In this document: positions 33,601 to 44,549 of the stretch, one piece after another
How positions within the stretch are numbered: the first letter of the stretch is position 1
How the letters are laid out: each line of letters starts with the position of its first letter
The notes under the pieces: model-generated
The model's database searches: none
The model's input: the letters and a program-made list of their open reading frames with translations, nothing else
Told to the model about the DNA's origin: nothing
Assembly: GCF_001625305.1 (NCBI RefSeq)
Contig: NW_017803102.1
Location: 523,940-587,939, forward strand
Source of the DNA: Branchiostoma belcheri
Lineage: Eukaryota; Chordata; Leptocardii; Amphioxiformes; Branchiostomatidae
Direction: 5' to 3'
DNA length: 64,000 nt
Made by a program: the position numbers and the translations under genes

Positions 33601-36600
33601 GTGTCTGCGGTTACAAGCTTTGACGTTTACTTTTCGTCCCAAAAAGGAGTCGCAGTTTGACTTCATTCTTGTCAAAGACCAGAATTCGTTTCCTTTTAAG
33701 GAAAATTATTTTTTTCGCCGACACTTTTACAACAATGGTTCTGCAAGCAGATGACGTCACTTGCGGGGTACATTTTATAGAATTGCATTTCTAATGGGCA
33801 AAATCTTGTGGGGAAAGAAAGGGGTTGGCCAAATATTTTCATTGGTACATCGTAACGTTTAAAATCCACAAAAGCTTTTTCTTGTTTGTTTCCTAAACAT
33901 TTCATTGGATGAAAACCCTTTAGCGACTAAAATTGGATATGTATGCCTACAATATGCCATTAATGAATTGAAAATGATGGGAAAGTATAATTTGATACAC
34001 AAAAAATCCACAATGTAACACTCACAAAATATACTTCCTTACGGTTCAAAGTACTAGCCTCTACCAGGCTTCAGAGGCTAAAGGAGTACAGTTTGCCGCT
34101 CTGAATTCTCTGGCGGTCAATTTCTAGTCTTTTCAGCCGCCTCTGAAGCCATCACGGCTCCTGCTTGATGTTTTGTGCTGGAGACCATTACCTCTCGCCA
34201 GGCCAAAGCCAGTCCGATTCTCCCCGCTCGGTGGGTCTCCGCCCGGCCGTACTCTGATAACCCTACATGGTCTGCAGTAGCCTCTACCAGGCCTCGAGGC
34301 TTCGGAAGGTTCTGGAAAGAGCTCGCAGAAATCGGAAAAGGGAGTTGGTCTGCTAGAGTATAAATTTTGGGTGTGGCAAACTGTACTCTCTAGCGGACCA
34401 AGCCACTTTCCAGCCGCCTCCCGAAGCCTGGTAGAGGCTAGCGTTATCTCTCTATTTGGCCGACTTCTACTCTTTCCAGCCGCCTGCCGAAGCCTGGTAG
34501 AGGCTACATTACCCCTCGGCAGGCCAAAGCCAGTCCGATTCTCTCCGCTCTGTGGGTCTCCGCCCGGCCGTACTTTGTCCGGAGGATCTGGCGGTATTGA
34601 TAAACTGGCCGGCACGTTTAGGAGCCTTTGTGTCGCGTAAAAGAGAAGTTAAAGGAAGAGTAATAACGGGTGTATATTGTGCGACAAAGGACGCAATCTG
34701 TTTGGCTTCAATGTACGTGCAACTTCAAAATGAGATTTCTATCAATATTCGTTTAAGTTGTCTAAGCTTCAAATATAAAGTTTATCATATACAATCCATA
34801 TAAACATTGTATTTCCCCCTTGACGTTCGTCTTGTGATAGGTTTACGACATTCTAAGGGATGTGTCATACAAAATTCAGCTTGTGACGGTAAAGGTTGGG
34901 CTGTACCTTTGCCTACTGTACGTTTTTTTATACCCTCGCTCGCTTCAAGTCAAGACAGAAAAGCAAACAAAGAACAGCAAATGTGTTATTTCTATATTGA
35001 TAAAATTATATGATTTTAGGCGATATTTCGTATTTTGAAATGCTCTGGAACAAAAAAATATTGGCAAGTTACTGTATCACACTTTAGTTAGAAGCGCTTT
35101 TTGGCCAGTTGCCGTATGACACCGTAGGTCAGAGCGTTTTGCTTAGCTTTAGTTTAGTTTTTTAGGTCATGGCAATTGTATTCGGTACCAGATATAGTCC
35201 GGCCCCTAACATCATTGAACACAGTCAAGGACACAAAGAGTAAATGGACTTGTGGTGATTATGGGAGTATAAATCTAATTTGAGAGATTGTTCGACGTTT
35301 CATCATATATACTCGTACTAAATTAAATACTACAAAAGGAAGGCATGGTATAAAACTTTCTTTATAACATTATCAAGGAAAATATCACAGAGTCTTTCAA
35401 AGAGATTAATCTATTCTAGTAACGGTAAAAAACGGGGCGCAGAGTCACTTATAGGTCAATGATTTTATCTCTCATTGTAACATAGACACTCATAGCTCTC
35501 ATAGTAAGATAGAAAACATAGTATAAAACTCTCTTTATAACATCATCAGGAAAAAATCACAGAGTCTTTTTAGAGAGATTTATCTACTCTAGTATTAGAA
35601 AAAAATGGACCGCAGAGTCATTTATATGTCAATGATTTTATCTCTCATAGTGACATAGATACTCATAACTCTCATAGTAACGTAGAAAACATAGTATAAA
35701 ACTCTCTTTATAACATTATCAGGAACAAAATCACAGAGTATTTTAGAGAGATTATTTTATTGTAGTAACGAAAAAAAAACGGCGAAGAGTCATTTATAGG
35801 TCAATGATTTTATCTCTCATAGTAACATAGACACTCATATCTCTCACAGTATCGTAGAAAACATAGTATAAAACTCTCAGATTTTTTTCCTGATAATGTT
35901 ATAGTCTTGTTTTATTGTAGTTACGAAAAAACGGGCCGCAGTCACTTATAGGTCAATGATTTTATCTCCGAACACAAAGTGTACGGATTTAATGAGTAGC
36001 GGCTTCGGTAATTATCCTCGTTATCCAATACATAATTCATAGCGGCGTTTATGACTTGGTAATGCCGGTACCTGTGGGCATCGGGCCACGCGACAGCCAT
36101 AAAAACACACGTGTGCCCGGGACTAGCGAACAAAAAGCTGGCTTAGATCCAGGCGCCGGCACGCGTCATTTTGTTTTATTTTCCAGTGGGATGGGTCCGA
36201 CACGTGTACTGAGGAAATGGATCACGGAAGAGCCGGCGTGGCTTTGTTGCGAGCGCGAAACGTCACGCGCAGAAATTGGAGTAAACTTTTCAAAACTCGG
36301 CGCTGTCCCAAAAAAAGAGGAGAAAACAATAGAATCGTGCGTTGAATAGTAAATGAGACATGATAATTTTATCCCTTTTTGTTGTGTGTGTTAAAAGATT
36401 GTATCTCACCCTGTTGCAAAGCTTTCCCTTGTCAACATTCTCATCTCAGAGTGAAGGTCAATCATGCGAGTGGTGCAGATAACAATCTTACAAATATTCA
36501 AGATATAACTGTACTGTCTTTTTGTTTGCTCGCAAATAAAAGACATCAATCATTCGAAAGAATAAAAAGAAAAATGCAGTTTTCTGCGCTCCAAAACTGA

Positions 36601-39600
36601 GATTATAAGATATAATGACGATGACAATGATATAATTATTATTACTGTTTTCATTTATTTCTCATCATGAATAATATGCTATTCGGCATAAATTAGTGAA
36701 ATCTCTTAAATCTCACAATCTCTTACCCATTTTGTAAGCACATATGTATTTTGTCATTGTGTTTTACTCTCGTTTTATGTTTTTGAGTAGAAGGCGTCAC
36801 ATAGCCAACAGTGCTTCTTGTCTAATACTCAATAAATATATGTGAATAGATAAATAAATAAATACTGCAGTCAAATGTACGTTAGATTCTAATACTCCAG
36901 CAGAAAGAAGATAGATGAGAATGAATAAGTAAAACAGATTTGGCGGCAATTAACTCCACATACAGCAGTCAAAAGACGCGCCGCACTAGCGCCGTCCGTC
37001 TGAGGAGCACAGGGAAACCCCAGAGGTGATTACCCACCAGGAAACACATTTGTCTCTCCAATTTCCTGGACGGATGCGCACGACTGTCGTGCGACAGACC
37101 CGACAATCATCGGGGGATAATCGCCAGTCGGTCTCCCAGGCGGCAGGGCAAATTTCCTTATTCGCCTTTCAGAACGGCCGTCGCCTTTCGATGCCATATC
37201 GCTGACTGGTTAATGCAATATCCGAGCGTATCATAACCATTTTGAGGTCCAGAAACGTATAAAACGAAACATACAGTATAGAAATTCTAATTCCAAATGT
37301 AAGAGAGGATCGTGAAAAAGGTTTTATTAAAAAAAAAAGCACAAGCTCGGATTCGAACCCGGGTCAAAAAACGTAGCTCTAAAACCCTAACTCTACCTTT
37401 TAACGTCTACGCCACGAAACACGGTGTGAATGGACCGTGCTGATACACTTAAAGTTAGCTGTTCTGCGATATGGCATCGGCCGTTTCAAAAGGCGACGAC
37501 TGTTTATGAGACGGAAATTATATATCGGCGGCGTTGCGTCGCTTGAGTCTCGGGCGACCGTCCCGTTGAGACATCGCTCCAATCAGCGCCAATTTACCAT
37601 CATTTCGGACAACAACCCCATCATTGGTCAGGAACAATGCTTAAAGCTTGCAACATAGCCTCTACCAGGCTTTGGGAGGCGGTTGAAAAGAGTAGAAATC
37701 GGCCAAATAGAGAGATAACATGCCGGGGGAGTTGGTCCGCTAGAGAGTACAGTTTGCCGCATCCGTGGGTCGCAAAATGTACCCTCTCTCCTAACTCCCC
37801 TTGAAAACTATTCCCTTTATTTTGGGCAACTTACTACTATTTTTCCAGCGATCCGCGGTGCCTGGTAGAGACTATTGCAACATGCTTTATATAAAAAGAA
37901 TAGGACTGGAAAATCTAGGACACGTCCGTCCGGTTATGACGTCATACAGGTGACATCCCGTGTACCTGGCTGATAAAGGGGTCATGTCGGGCATGTGGAC
38001 AGGTGTGTGGGCAGGTGTGGTTCAGGAAAGGTGTGCAGACATCGATATCGTTTTCTAACGATATCTATCTAAAAATGCGGAGCAAAGACAATGAACTAGT
38101 CCATAAATGTTAGTCAGAGGTTTCTGACTTTAACATTGCCTGATGTCTTTTTAAAAATCTATTTGCGTTTTTAAAACGTTGTCCTATTGTATATTTGATG
38201 GCTATTTCTTTATTTAGGTCAACAGATTCTAAATGCACCTGTTCAATGACATGTTAACAATAAACAGATATTTGGTGCATTCGTTTACTTAAACCTTTAT
38301 TTATTACATCATTCATTGTTCGATGTTTTCTAGCAGAAACGTGCATACCAAATGCTCTCTCTCTCTATGTGTGTGTGCCAGTCAGTCTCACATACCAGAC
38401 TTAAAGTAAATAAATAAATAAAGTATTAAGCGAGTTCAAGATGTGATAATTTCTTACTTGTTCCAATTTGTAGTTTGTTGTTGATTGTTTGGTGTGGGAC
38501 TTACGACACAATCCCGACAATTCCGGGAATATCGTAAGCCTGTTGCACGACGTGTGTCACAAGGACTTTGAAGTGTATGTAAACAAACGTCCCGTTGACT
38601 GTCCGATATATGCGGACACAACAAAACGTGATAGATATAGAGTCCATGTGTCAAAAGGCCTCACTTCTTCTTCCAGCTCTTCTAGCTCTTATTGGCAGAT
38701 ATGCTTCCGCCAGTTGGATATAGAAGTTCAATATGTAATCCTTAGATTGACGGCGACAATTTTCTCGTCAATCAGTCATAGAAGTCACTCCTGTTCAATA
38801 CTTTTTTCTAATCTAGTTAGAATTAGTATTATTAAATGTCTTACAGTTGTAGGACTTCGGTGCACTGTTATGTCAACTATGGCGATGTTAATATAAGTTA
38901 CAAACTTGAGTGCAGCGCCACACTGCCCTTGTTACCGTTTTGTTGTGTATTGATGAATAAAAAAGTGGCCTGCGGCAAAAAGGCCCACCGTCCACAGAGA
39001 CAGTCGCTCGTCTATCTGCTGTCCATTTAATAGCCGCGTAATCCTCCGCAGAGACCAGATAATGAATAAGCTATTTGAGAGCTTTGCTGTTGCCCCTTTT
39101 AAGTCTTCTGTGAATTTTTAAAAAGATATTAACAGTTGTTCTTAATAATGATGATGTTTATCGGATATGTGGACGTGATAGGTGATTTCGTCTACACACA
39201 TTCATGTGTGCGCATTCCCTTTTCCAGGTCAGGCTTTGACGTTTTCGTAGCTTCTTTTTTTTTTGAACCATTCAAATGGAAAATACACATGCAGAGACGT
39301 TGTATTATCGGAAAGAAAAATCATTTTGAAATTTGAGGAAGCCATTCCAGTTTTCTTGAGAAGGAAAGGGGCAGAGTGTGTGTTAATACAAACGGAAGAC
39401 CGTAAGACATAGAGAGAACTAAGGATAAACAGAGCGAAAGATTATCCGAATCTGTAACACACCAGCTTTACAAGCACGCGGTGCGGCGGCAATTAGTTAT
39501 ATTACACCAAACGACTTGATACACTTCTAACTCCGAGAGACATTGTTTAAAGCTATCTAGCGATGATGCCTCTACTGTACTCGGTGGCAGCGAGTTCCAC

Positions 39601-42600
39601 TCTACGATAGTTCTTTTTTCTAGCTGTAGCTAATTTTAACCTCACCACCAGACATAATAGTTCTTTGTAAACATGATATCATTTACGACTCTTTCACTTT
39701 GCAGAAATGCGGAGTATGAAATGATATTTATCGTGATTCTCTCACCCCACAGAATTTCCGAGTCTGCCGGGACTGGTTTTGCCGCCTCAGCTGGAGGCGC
39801 GCCGTTCCCAGATCCCGTGCCGGCGCTGGGGCGTGTTCGCCCGGGCCTGGATCAAACCCGGCACCGAGATGGGCCCGTACTCAGGCAGGAGGGTCAGTCC
39901 AGCAGAGGTGGACCCGGTTGGGGAAAACGAGTTCATGTGGGAGGTACGCAACCTTTTTGTTTGTTTGTTTCGCATTACTGCCTCCAGGCGTAACACACCA
40001 GTTTTGGACATGTACATGTAAGTACAAAACTCTGCGTAAGACCGGACTGTAAAGTTTGAACCACTCACACCGGGAAGGTCCCCTACTCGATAAGTGCGGT
40101 GGGTTCTTTAACGTGCGTGAGGTGTGGCTCTCCCCAAACACGGGACCTCCATTTAACGTCCTATCCGAGGGACGTCCCTAACCGAAGCTAGGTACTCATT
40201 TCCACCTGAGTTAAGTGAGAAAACTCGTGTAAAGTGCCTTTCCCAGGGGCACAAGATCGGTTAAGTTGTTTCTGTCACAGTCTGGTCGAAAAACAAAAAA
40301 TATCAACTTATAATGGCCTATGATTTATTGCTATTACGCCGTTATGTAAAACATATTTTATTCACGTTTACTTTGGGATTTTATAAACTTTCCAGAAAAG
40401 CTCTTAAAAGGTCACAATAGACAGAGGGCAACTATGACCAGGAACAAGGAACTTAAACTGCCTGGGTCAGTTGTGAAAAGAATAATATAAGGGGCCGTCT
40501 TTTTTTCCGCCCAGGTGTTCACGCCGTACGGAGACCTGAGTCATTACGTGGACGCGAGCCGCCAGGAGGACCGCAGCTGGATGGCGTACGTCAACTGCGC
40601 CAGGAGCGAGCAGGAGCAGAACCTGGAGCTGTTCCAGAAGGGAGAACACATCTACTACAGGGCCATGAAGGTCAGGCAACTTAGGATTTTGTTTGCTATT
40701 TCGAAGAAAGATATTTTACCCCCTTGTATGGAGGTTCTGTTTTCTGTATCTGTATCTCTATAGCCGGCAGTAACACACCAGCTTCCGTATCTAATAGCCG
40801 GTATAATCGCTTTCGGCATAACACACCAGCTTCTGTATCTGTATAGCCGGTATAACCGCCCTTCGGCGTAACACACTTCGCAGGCACGCGGCGCGGCGGC
40901 AGCTGGCTACATCACACCGAACGACTTGTTACACCTAACCCCTGAACATCTAACTCTAGGCACTGTTTTAAGCTATCTAATGACAATGCCCCTACTGTAC
41001 TTGGTGACAGCGAGTTCCACTCTGCGATAGTTCTAGGAAAGAATGGGTTTTTGAACACCTAAAGCCTTGGTTGATAACTCTTGTACTCTTGTTCGTTTCT
41101 AAGCTGGTATATGGTACTTAGTAGTTGGATGTACTGTAACTAAATGTAAAATTCGATGTAAACCTTGTCCTGCAGGCCATCCCGCCAGACGAGGAGTTGT
41201 TAGTGTGGTACCGGTTCAGTCCGTCCACGTTCCTGGGCATCCCGGGTGTGCCACAGCCGGACGAGTTCACCGCCAAGAAGGAAGGTAGGAAAACTTCACT
41301 GCATTTATAAACACTGTAAATGACATAACTGGCCGCTGTCATAACCTTTTGGCACTGCGAACTTTGTGTGCTTCAGGCCAAATTAAGTTTCAGCGCCTAT
41401 ACAAGAATAGTCAGAGATTTTGATTGTCACCGTGTTTGGAGGCTTTTCGGTTCGCGCGTGTATTTCCGTAGACACATCTTATTTAGTTAAATCTATATAC
41501 TAGGCTTGGACACTGACAGTAGGTTAGGCCATCCGTCTATCCACAAGGACAGGACTCTGAAAACCCATCCGGTTGCTTAATTAAGTAACAATTCCTTGTG
41601 TATCGCATTGCCTGTGTGCCTAAGCTTAATCGAGGTCAGTCTATTATCATGTTTACCTTCGCAGAAGAAAAACATATTGCTTTTGCTCTGTTTCTTCTTC
41701 CTCTTCTTTTCCAAACAAATGACCTGAACCAGACGTCTGTCACCATGGTATCGAGTGTTAGGTTACATCATGATGCAATTTTATGAGGGATTTCGACTTT
41801 TGTCACCATATATGTGAATGTGTTTGAGTAAGAATTAACAGTGAGAGCAGACCATATAAAAGGGTAAACATTATGCATTAGCTTTGCAAATGTTACCTTT
41901 CTAGTTATTGAATAAATTGTTGCCATGTTTTCCAGACGAGCCCGTGCCCGCCGACCGTCCCCCGGCTGCTCCCGTGACGCACAGGCTGAAATGCGTCGTC
42001 TGCAACCGGGGATTCAACTCACGCAGCAACCTCCGCTCGCACATGCGCATACACACCCTGGAGAAGCCCTTCATCTGCAAGTTCTGTCAGCGGAGCTTCA
42101 GTCAGTCTTCAACTCTCAGGAACCACATCAGATTACACACAGGTACGCATGTGCAGAGAACGATTTATGTAAAATCATTATCTATGTAGACCACATAGCG
42201 AAGCTGGTGTGCTGATGTACAAGGTAGCAGGTCGGCAGAACGTACTGCGCCTGCTTAAAACCACGTTTTTTTATTTATTTTTTTTCACGGTTTTCGTTTA
42301 ATTTTTGGTCAATGTTGCATCAGGATTTTGCCTGTTCCAGACGATATCTTTTCCGACACAACATTTGGAAACTACAGAAGGGATGTTAAACTTATATATG
42401 CAAGTACGACCTTATAGAGAGATTCTTTATTGACACAACAAAAAAGTACAGAGACTTTTGTATGGTCTTATATGAGACGTTCTGACGAAATGCTATGCAC
42501 AGTACATTACGGGTTTCGCGCAGGTGCAGTACGTCCTGCCGACGTGCTGGCTTTATGTTTTGTGCTGAATATCGTCGGAATTATATCACTTTGTTAATAC

Positions 42601-42921
42601 CGTATTTTGTGAAATGTTACAGGAGAGAAGCCGTACAGATGCGACATCTGCCACAGCGCGTACTCCCAGCTCGCGGGGCTCCGGGCGCACCAGAAGAGCT
42701 CCCGGCATCGCCTTCCCGCCAACCCAGAATCCGTCCCGTCATCCTCCACTCCCGCGCATGCGCTCCAGGCCGACTCCTCCACCTACATCCGGGACACGAA
42801 ATCAGACGGTAGCAGTGACAGGTCGACGCCATCGCCGGATCAGTCGTTCTTCGCGACGTATTTCGCCTCCGAGAGGGTACGGACTGAAAACAGCATGGCA
42901 TTCGTTCGGTCGCCATGTTGA
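30633..42921 (+). CDS. PRDM12: PRDM12: PR domain zinc finger protein 12 (6 coding exons)
   Basis: Exons 30633-30924, 39753-39943, 40515-40670, 41176-41284, 41936-42142, 42623-42921 (stop 42919-42921) join in phase to 417 aa. In vertebrates PRDM12 is a nuclear repressor that recruits the H3K9 methyltransferase G9a and controls V1 interneuron and nociceptor fate. Order: a basic, proline-rich N-terminus; an [14 protein letters not shown] motif (about 54-67) matching the vertebrate pre-PR segment; PR/SET domain about 100-240 with [38 protein letters not shown] and FLGIPGVP; three C2H2 fingers, C269/C272/H285/H289, C297/C300/H313/H317 and C325/C328/H341/H347; and a Ser/Pro-rich tail. The vertebrate poly-Ala/His tail is absent. 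Intron 1 is 8.8 kb. AATAAA occurs 38 bases after the stop. The match to PRDM12 is strong through the PR domain and fingers; the longer N-terminus is supported by the promoter position but has no close counterpart. Confidence 0.95.
31139..31195 (+). repeat. isolated SINE 3' tail (GGGCGGTTATACCGG, GATACAG repeats)
   Basis: Only the tail shared by SINE families A and C is present. The rest of 30925-32150 in PRDM12 intron 1 is AT-rich with no other recognised feature, apart from a duplicated AGGAAATATA phrase at 30970 and 31088. Confidence 0.65.
32160..33620. repeat. inverted and direct repeat complex in PRDM12 intron 1
   Basis: The block at 32170-32280 (GTCCGTACGTAGTTTATATA, CAAACAAAGAGGCTAT) is an inverted copy of 33325-33420, which is itself directly repeated at 33490-33610. 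Two related elements, 32810-33015 and 33119-33326, begin with TCTCTACCAGACTAACTACG and end with GGCCTGG(C/T)GGAG. A family C SINE lies at 32652-32790. Confidence 0.7.
34059..34640. mobile_element. cluster of elements with CCTCTACCAGGC ends
   Basis: Inverted ends AGCCTCTACCAGGC and GCCTGGTAGAGGCT occur at about 34062, 34281, 34429 and 34491. A block CAGGCCAAAGCCAGTCCGAT is directly repeated at 34199 and 34519. The GC-rich open frames on both strands follow these repeats and are not taken as genes. Confidence 0.75.
34641..35340. other. no recognised feature (PRDM12 intron 1)
   Basis: AT-rich; no repeat shared with the rest of the window or conserved motif was identified. Confidence 0.5.
35341..35975. 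repeat. tandem array, period about 174 bp, nearly 4 copies
   Basis: GTATAAAACT(T/C)TC starts units at about 35349, 35522, 35694 and 35866. Each contains ATCACAGAGT, AGAGTCA(C/T)TTATA and CAATGATTTTATCTC. The last is truncated. Confidence 0.9.
36950..37210. promoter_or_regulatory. non-repetitive GC-richer block in PRDM12 intron 1 (candidate enhancer)
   Basis: About 260 bp that match no other part of the window and are clearly richer in GC than the flanking intron. It contains GGTGATTA, GGGGATAATCGCC and GGTTAATGCAATATCC, which are homeodomain- or bicoid-type motifs. A block at 36030-36310 has the same character. Function is inferred from composition only. Confidence 0.3.
37330..37420 (-). repeat. 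tRNA-like sequence, minus strand
   Basis: The minus strand has a B-box-like GGGTTCGAATCC (37352-37363) and an A-box-like TGGCGTAGACGTT about 50 bases upstream, followed by an A/T run. It probably belongs to a further tRNA-derived SINE. A full tRNA cloverleaf was not found. Confidence 0.5.
37657..37880. mobile_element. single CCTCTACCAGGC-ended element
   Basis: AGCCTCTACCAGGCTT at 37660 and GCCTGGTAGAGACT at 37861 are inverted ends about 220 bp apart. The interior (AATCGGCCAAATAGAGAGAT, GAGAGTACAGTTTGCCGC) matches pieces of the 34.06-34.64 kb cluster. It is the cleanest copy of the family. Confidence 0.78.
37935..38020. promoter_or_regulatory. CRE and E-box cluster in PRDM12 intron 1
   Basis: A palindromic TATGACGTCATA (37935-37946, perfect CRE) is followed by CAGGTG at 37947, 38000 and 38012. 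Clustered CAGGTG sites are typical bHLH or ZEB targets. This is motif evidence only. Confidence 0.35.
38030..39440. other. 3' part of PRDM12 intron 1, little recognised
   Basis: Mostly AT-rich. A SINE family B tail-like fragment (TATGGCGATG...ACAAACTTGAGTGCAGCG) lies at about 38877-38922. Confidence 0.45.
39446..39660 (-). mobile_element. SINE family C fragment plus 10.2-kb element fragment
   Basis: Body sequence ACACACCAGCTT...GCACGCGG(T/C)GCGGCGGC matches the other family C copies. At 39618-39655, CTAGCTGTAGCTAATTTTAA and CCTCACCACCA match the hairpin of the element at 10240-10650. Confidence 0.65.
40015..40255 (-). mobile_element. SINE family A, headless, in PRDM12 intron 2
   Basis: The minus strand reads GGGAAAGGCACTTTAC, TTAAAGAACCCACC, GAGTAGGGGACCTTCC, then the GTACAAAACTGGTGTGTTACG tail. 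No tRNA head is present. Confidence 0.78.
40742..41090 (-). mobile_element. SINE family C in PRDM12 intron 3, tail duplicated
   Basis: The copy matches 4490-4800 along most of its length (GGTGACAGCGAGTTCCACTC, TTGGTTGATAACTC). The GCCGGTATAA...GGCGTAACACACC tail segment is present three times in tandem (40757-40875), which looks like tail slippage or nested insertion. Confidence 0.78.
42230..42600 (+). repeat. diverged copy of the 14.7-16.9 kb unit in PRDM12 intron 5
   Basis: GGTTTTCGTTTAATTTTTGG, AGACGATATCTTTTCC, ACAGAAGGGATGTTAA and GTGCAGTACGT match the tandem array. It is interrupted at 42420-42468 by a TTCTTTATTGACACAACAAA block that also occurs at 45875-45925 and, inverted and diverged, at 61358-61405. 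Confidence 0.75.
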
Positions 42922-43440
42922 CATGTACAGTGGTAGAAAATCTTTCGTTTACAGTGAAAATAAAAATCCAAGCCTTAAAGCGATGGAAACATTTTATTCC
43001 ACCACGAGTTAAGTGCCTAGAGAGACTCCGAACTAAACCATGCGCAAACCAACACCAAGAGAGTCAGACCATGTCTAGCAAGATATTAGACGTTGAACAA
43101 TGACAACAACAACAATCTTATTCCTAAAACGAGAAGGTTTGGGGCAGATCTATAACGTACTTCGCCTCCGAGAGGGTACGGACTGAGAACTCCGGCCATG
43201 TCTTTCGTTCGGTCGCCATGTTGACATTTTTGTACAGTGGTAGAAAATCTTTTGTTTTCAGTGAAAATAAAAATTCAAGCCTTAAAGCAATGGAAAACAC
43301 TTTATTCTATTTGACTCTGAACTGAACCAAGCGCAAACCAGCCACAAGAGACCACGTTTAACGAGATATTAGACTAAACATGTACAACAACAATAATTTT
43401 ATTTCTAAAACAAGGTTTTGAGCAGAGTTGTATATGTCGA
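42857..43440 (+). repeat. tandem duplication of the PRDM12 3' end, about 300-bp units
   Basis: Unit 1 (about 42857-43155) runs from the codons for [12 protein letters not shown] through the stop and into the 3' UTR. Unit 2 (about 43156-43440) repeats it, with TTCGCCTCCGAGAGGGTACG, TTCGTTCGGTCGCCATGTTG and ACAGTGGTAGAAAATC all present. Unit 2 lies downstream of the stop and would be 3' UTR or intergenic; its coding remnant has small differences. Confidence 0.88.
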
Positions 43441-43822
43441 ATTTTCCACTTTTTTAGGATGAAAGGAAGTCTTGAAATTTCGCTGTTTCTACATGTAAAT
43501 ATTGTGAATATCGTATCAACTCACCCGATGCCTTGATCTTTCTTATGTCTGTAATAAAACGATAGGAAAAATACAATACTGCTTTGTTTTTCTTCTTTTG
43601 TGGGTGGCATACATCTACTTATCGTTAAAAAAACATGCCGTTTGAACAGTTTATTGCAAGCTAGGGTTTTAAAAGTAATTATCATATAGCCGGGTGACGT
43701 TGACCAATCAGAAGGCTCCATTCCACATTCCTTATGACGCCGTAATGTCACAAATAGAGTCAAAATCGGGTATTTATTCATCCCAATCCATACATTAAAC
43801 AACCCAAATAATCACCCGCATA

Positions 43823-43989
43823 TGACCTCAGGTGACCAATAGAACAGGGCTCTAGTTCTAAAAAATCCAAAAATAACTTAAGTTGTGTTCCAATGACCTC
43901 GGGTAACTCCCATAAGAACACCTGTTCCCTGCCTGTGACCCAGATAGAAGACATAGAACGTGAACTCTACCCAGTGACCTCAGGTGACT
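43823..43989. promoter_or_regulatory. three TGACCTC-GGT motifs downstream of PRDM12
   Basis: TGACCTCAGGTGACC (43823), TGACCTCGGGTAACT (43894) and TGACCTCAGGTGACT (43975) recur at intervals of about 71 and 81 bp. TGACCTcAGGTGA resembles everted AGGTCA half-sites with one spacer base, a possible nuclear-receptor site. The sequence between them is not clearly repeated. Confidence 0.35.
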
Positions 43990-44108
43990 CCAGATGAAAC
44001 TATGTTCTATGTTCTATTCAGCATGTGCATTGTGTCACTTACTGCATCAGTTTGGATAGACTATCGTGTAAGCTATATGATAATAGTGTTAATGTCCCGC
44101 CCTTTCTC

Positions 44109-44241
44109 GGTGAATATGGTGTGATAAAGCCTTGTCAGTTGCTATAACCACCTCATAAAGCCACCTCGTTCGCTGCGCTCACTTGGTGGCTTTATTCTGT
44201 GGTTATAGCAACTGACAAGGCTTTATCACACCATATTCACC
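44109..44241. mobile_element. near-perfect fold-back element (MITE), 133 bp
   Basis: Arms 44109-44151 and 44199-44241 are perfect 43-bp inverted repeats (GGTGAATATGGTGTGATAAA start). The loop contains a second inverted pair ATAAAGCCACC / GGTGGCTTTAT, so the single strand would fold into almost one continuous hairpin. The lack of arm divergence suggests a young insertion or gene conversion between arms. Confidence 0.88.
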
Positions 44242-44549
44242 TCGGGGCGGGTCATTAACCCTTAAATATATATAAAGAGTAAATATTTTATCAAAGGAGT
44301 ATTTTGCCAGTCAGAACTTTTTCGTTAACTTTTCGTTTTTTCTCATGACTTAACTGGGAGAAAAACGGACGTCTATGAGATTGTCTGGACGACCAGAAAG
44401 GCTACTTACGTTTGAAAAGCTATGCCTTACTTATGTTTGAAAAGAGTCTAAAAGTATAGACAAATATCTTATCGAGGGAAAACTTTTCTTAGAGTCAGAG
44501 CTTTATCATGCTATCTTGATTTTGTACAAATCATTTCAATTCTTATCAT

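Noticed and set aside
34133..34640. GC-rich open frames on both strands, up to 160 codons
   Set aside because: They cover the CCTCTACCAGGC element cluster, and internal duplication explains their length; no domain is recognised.
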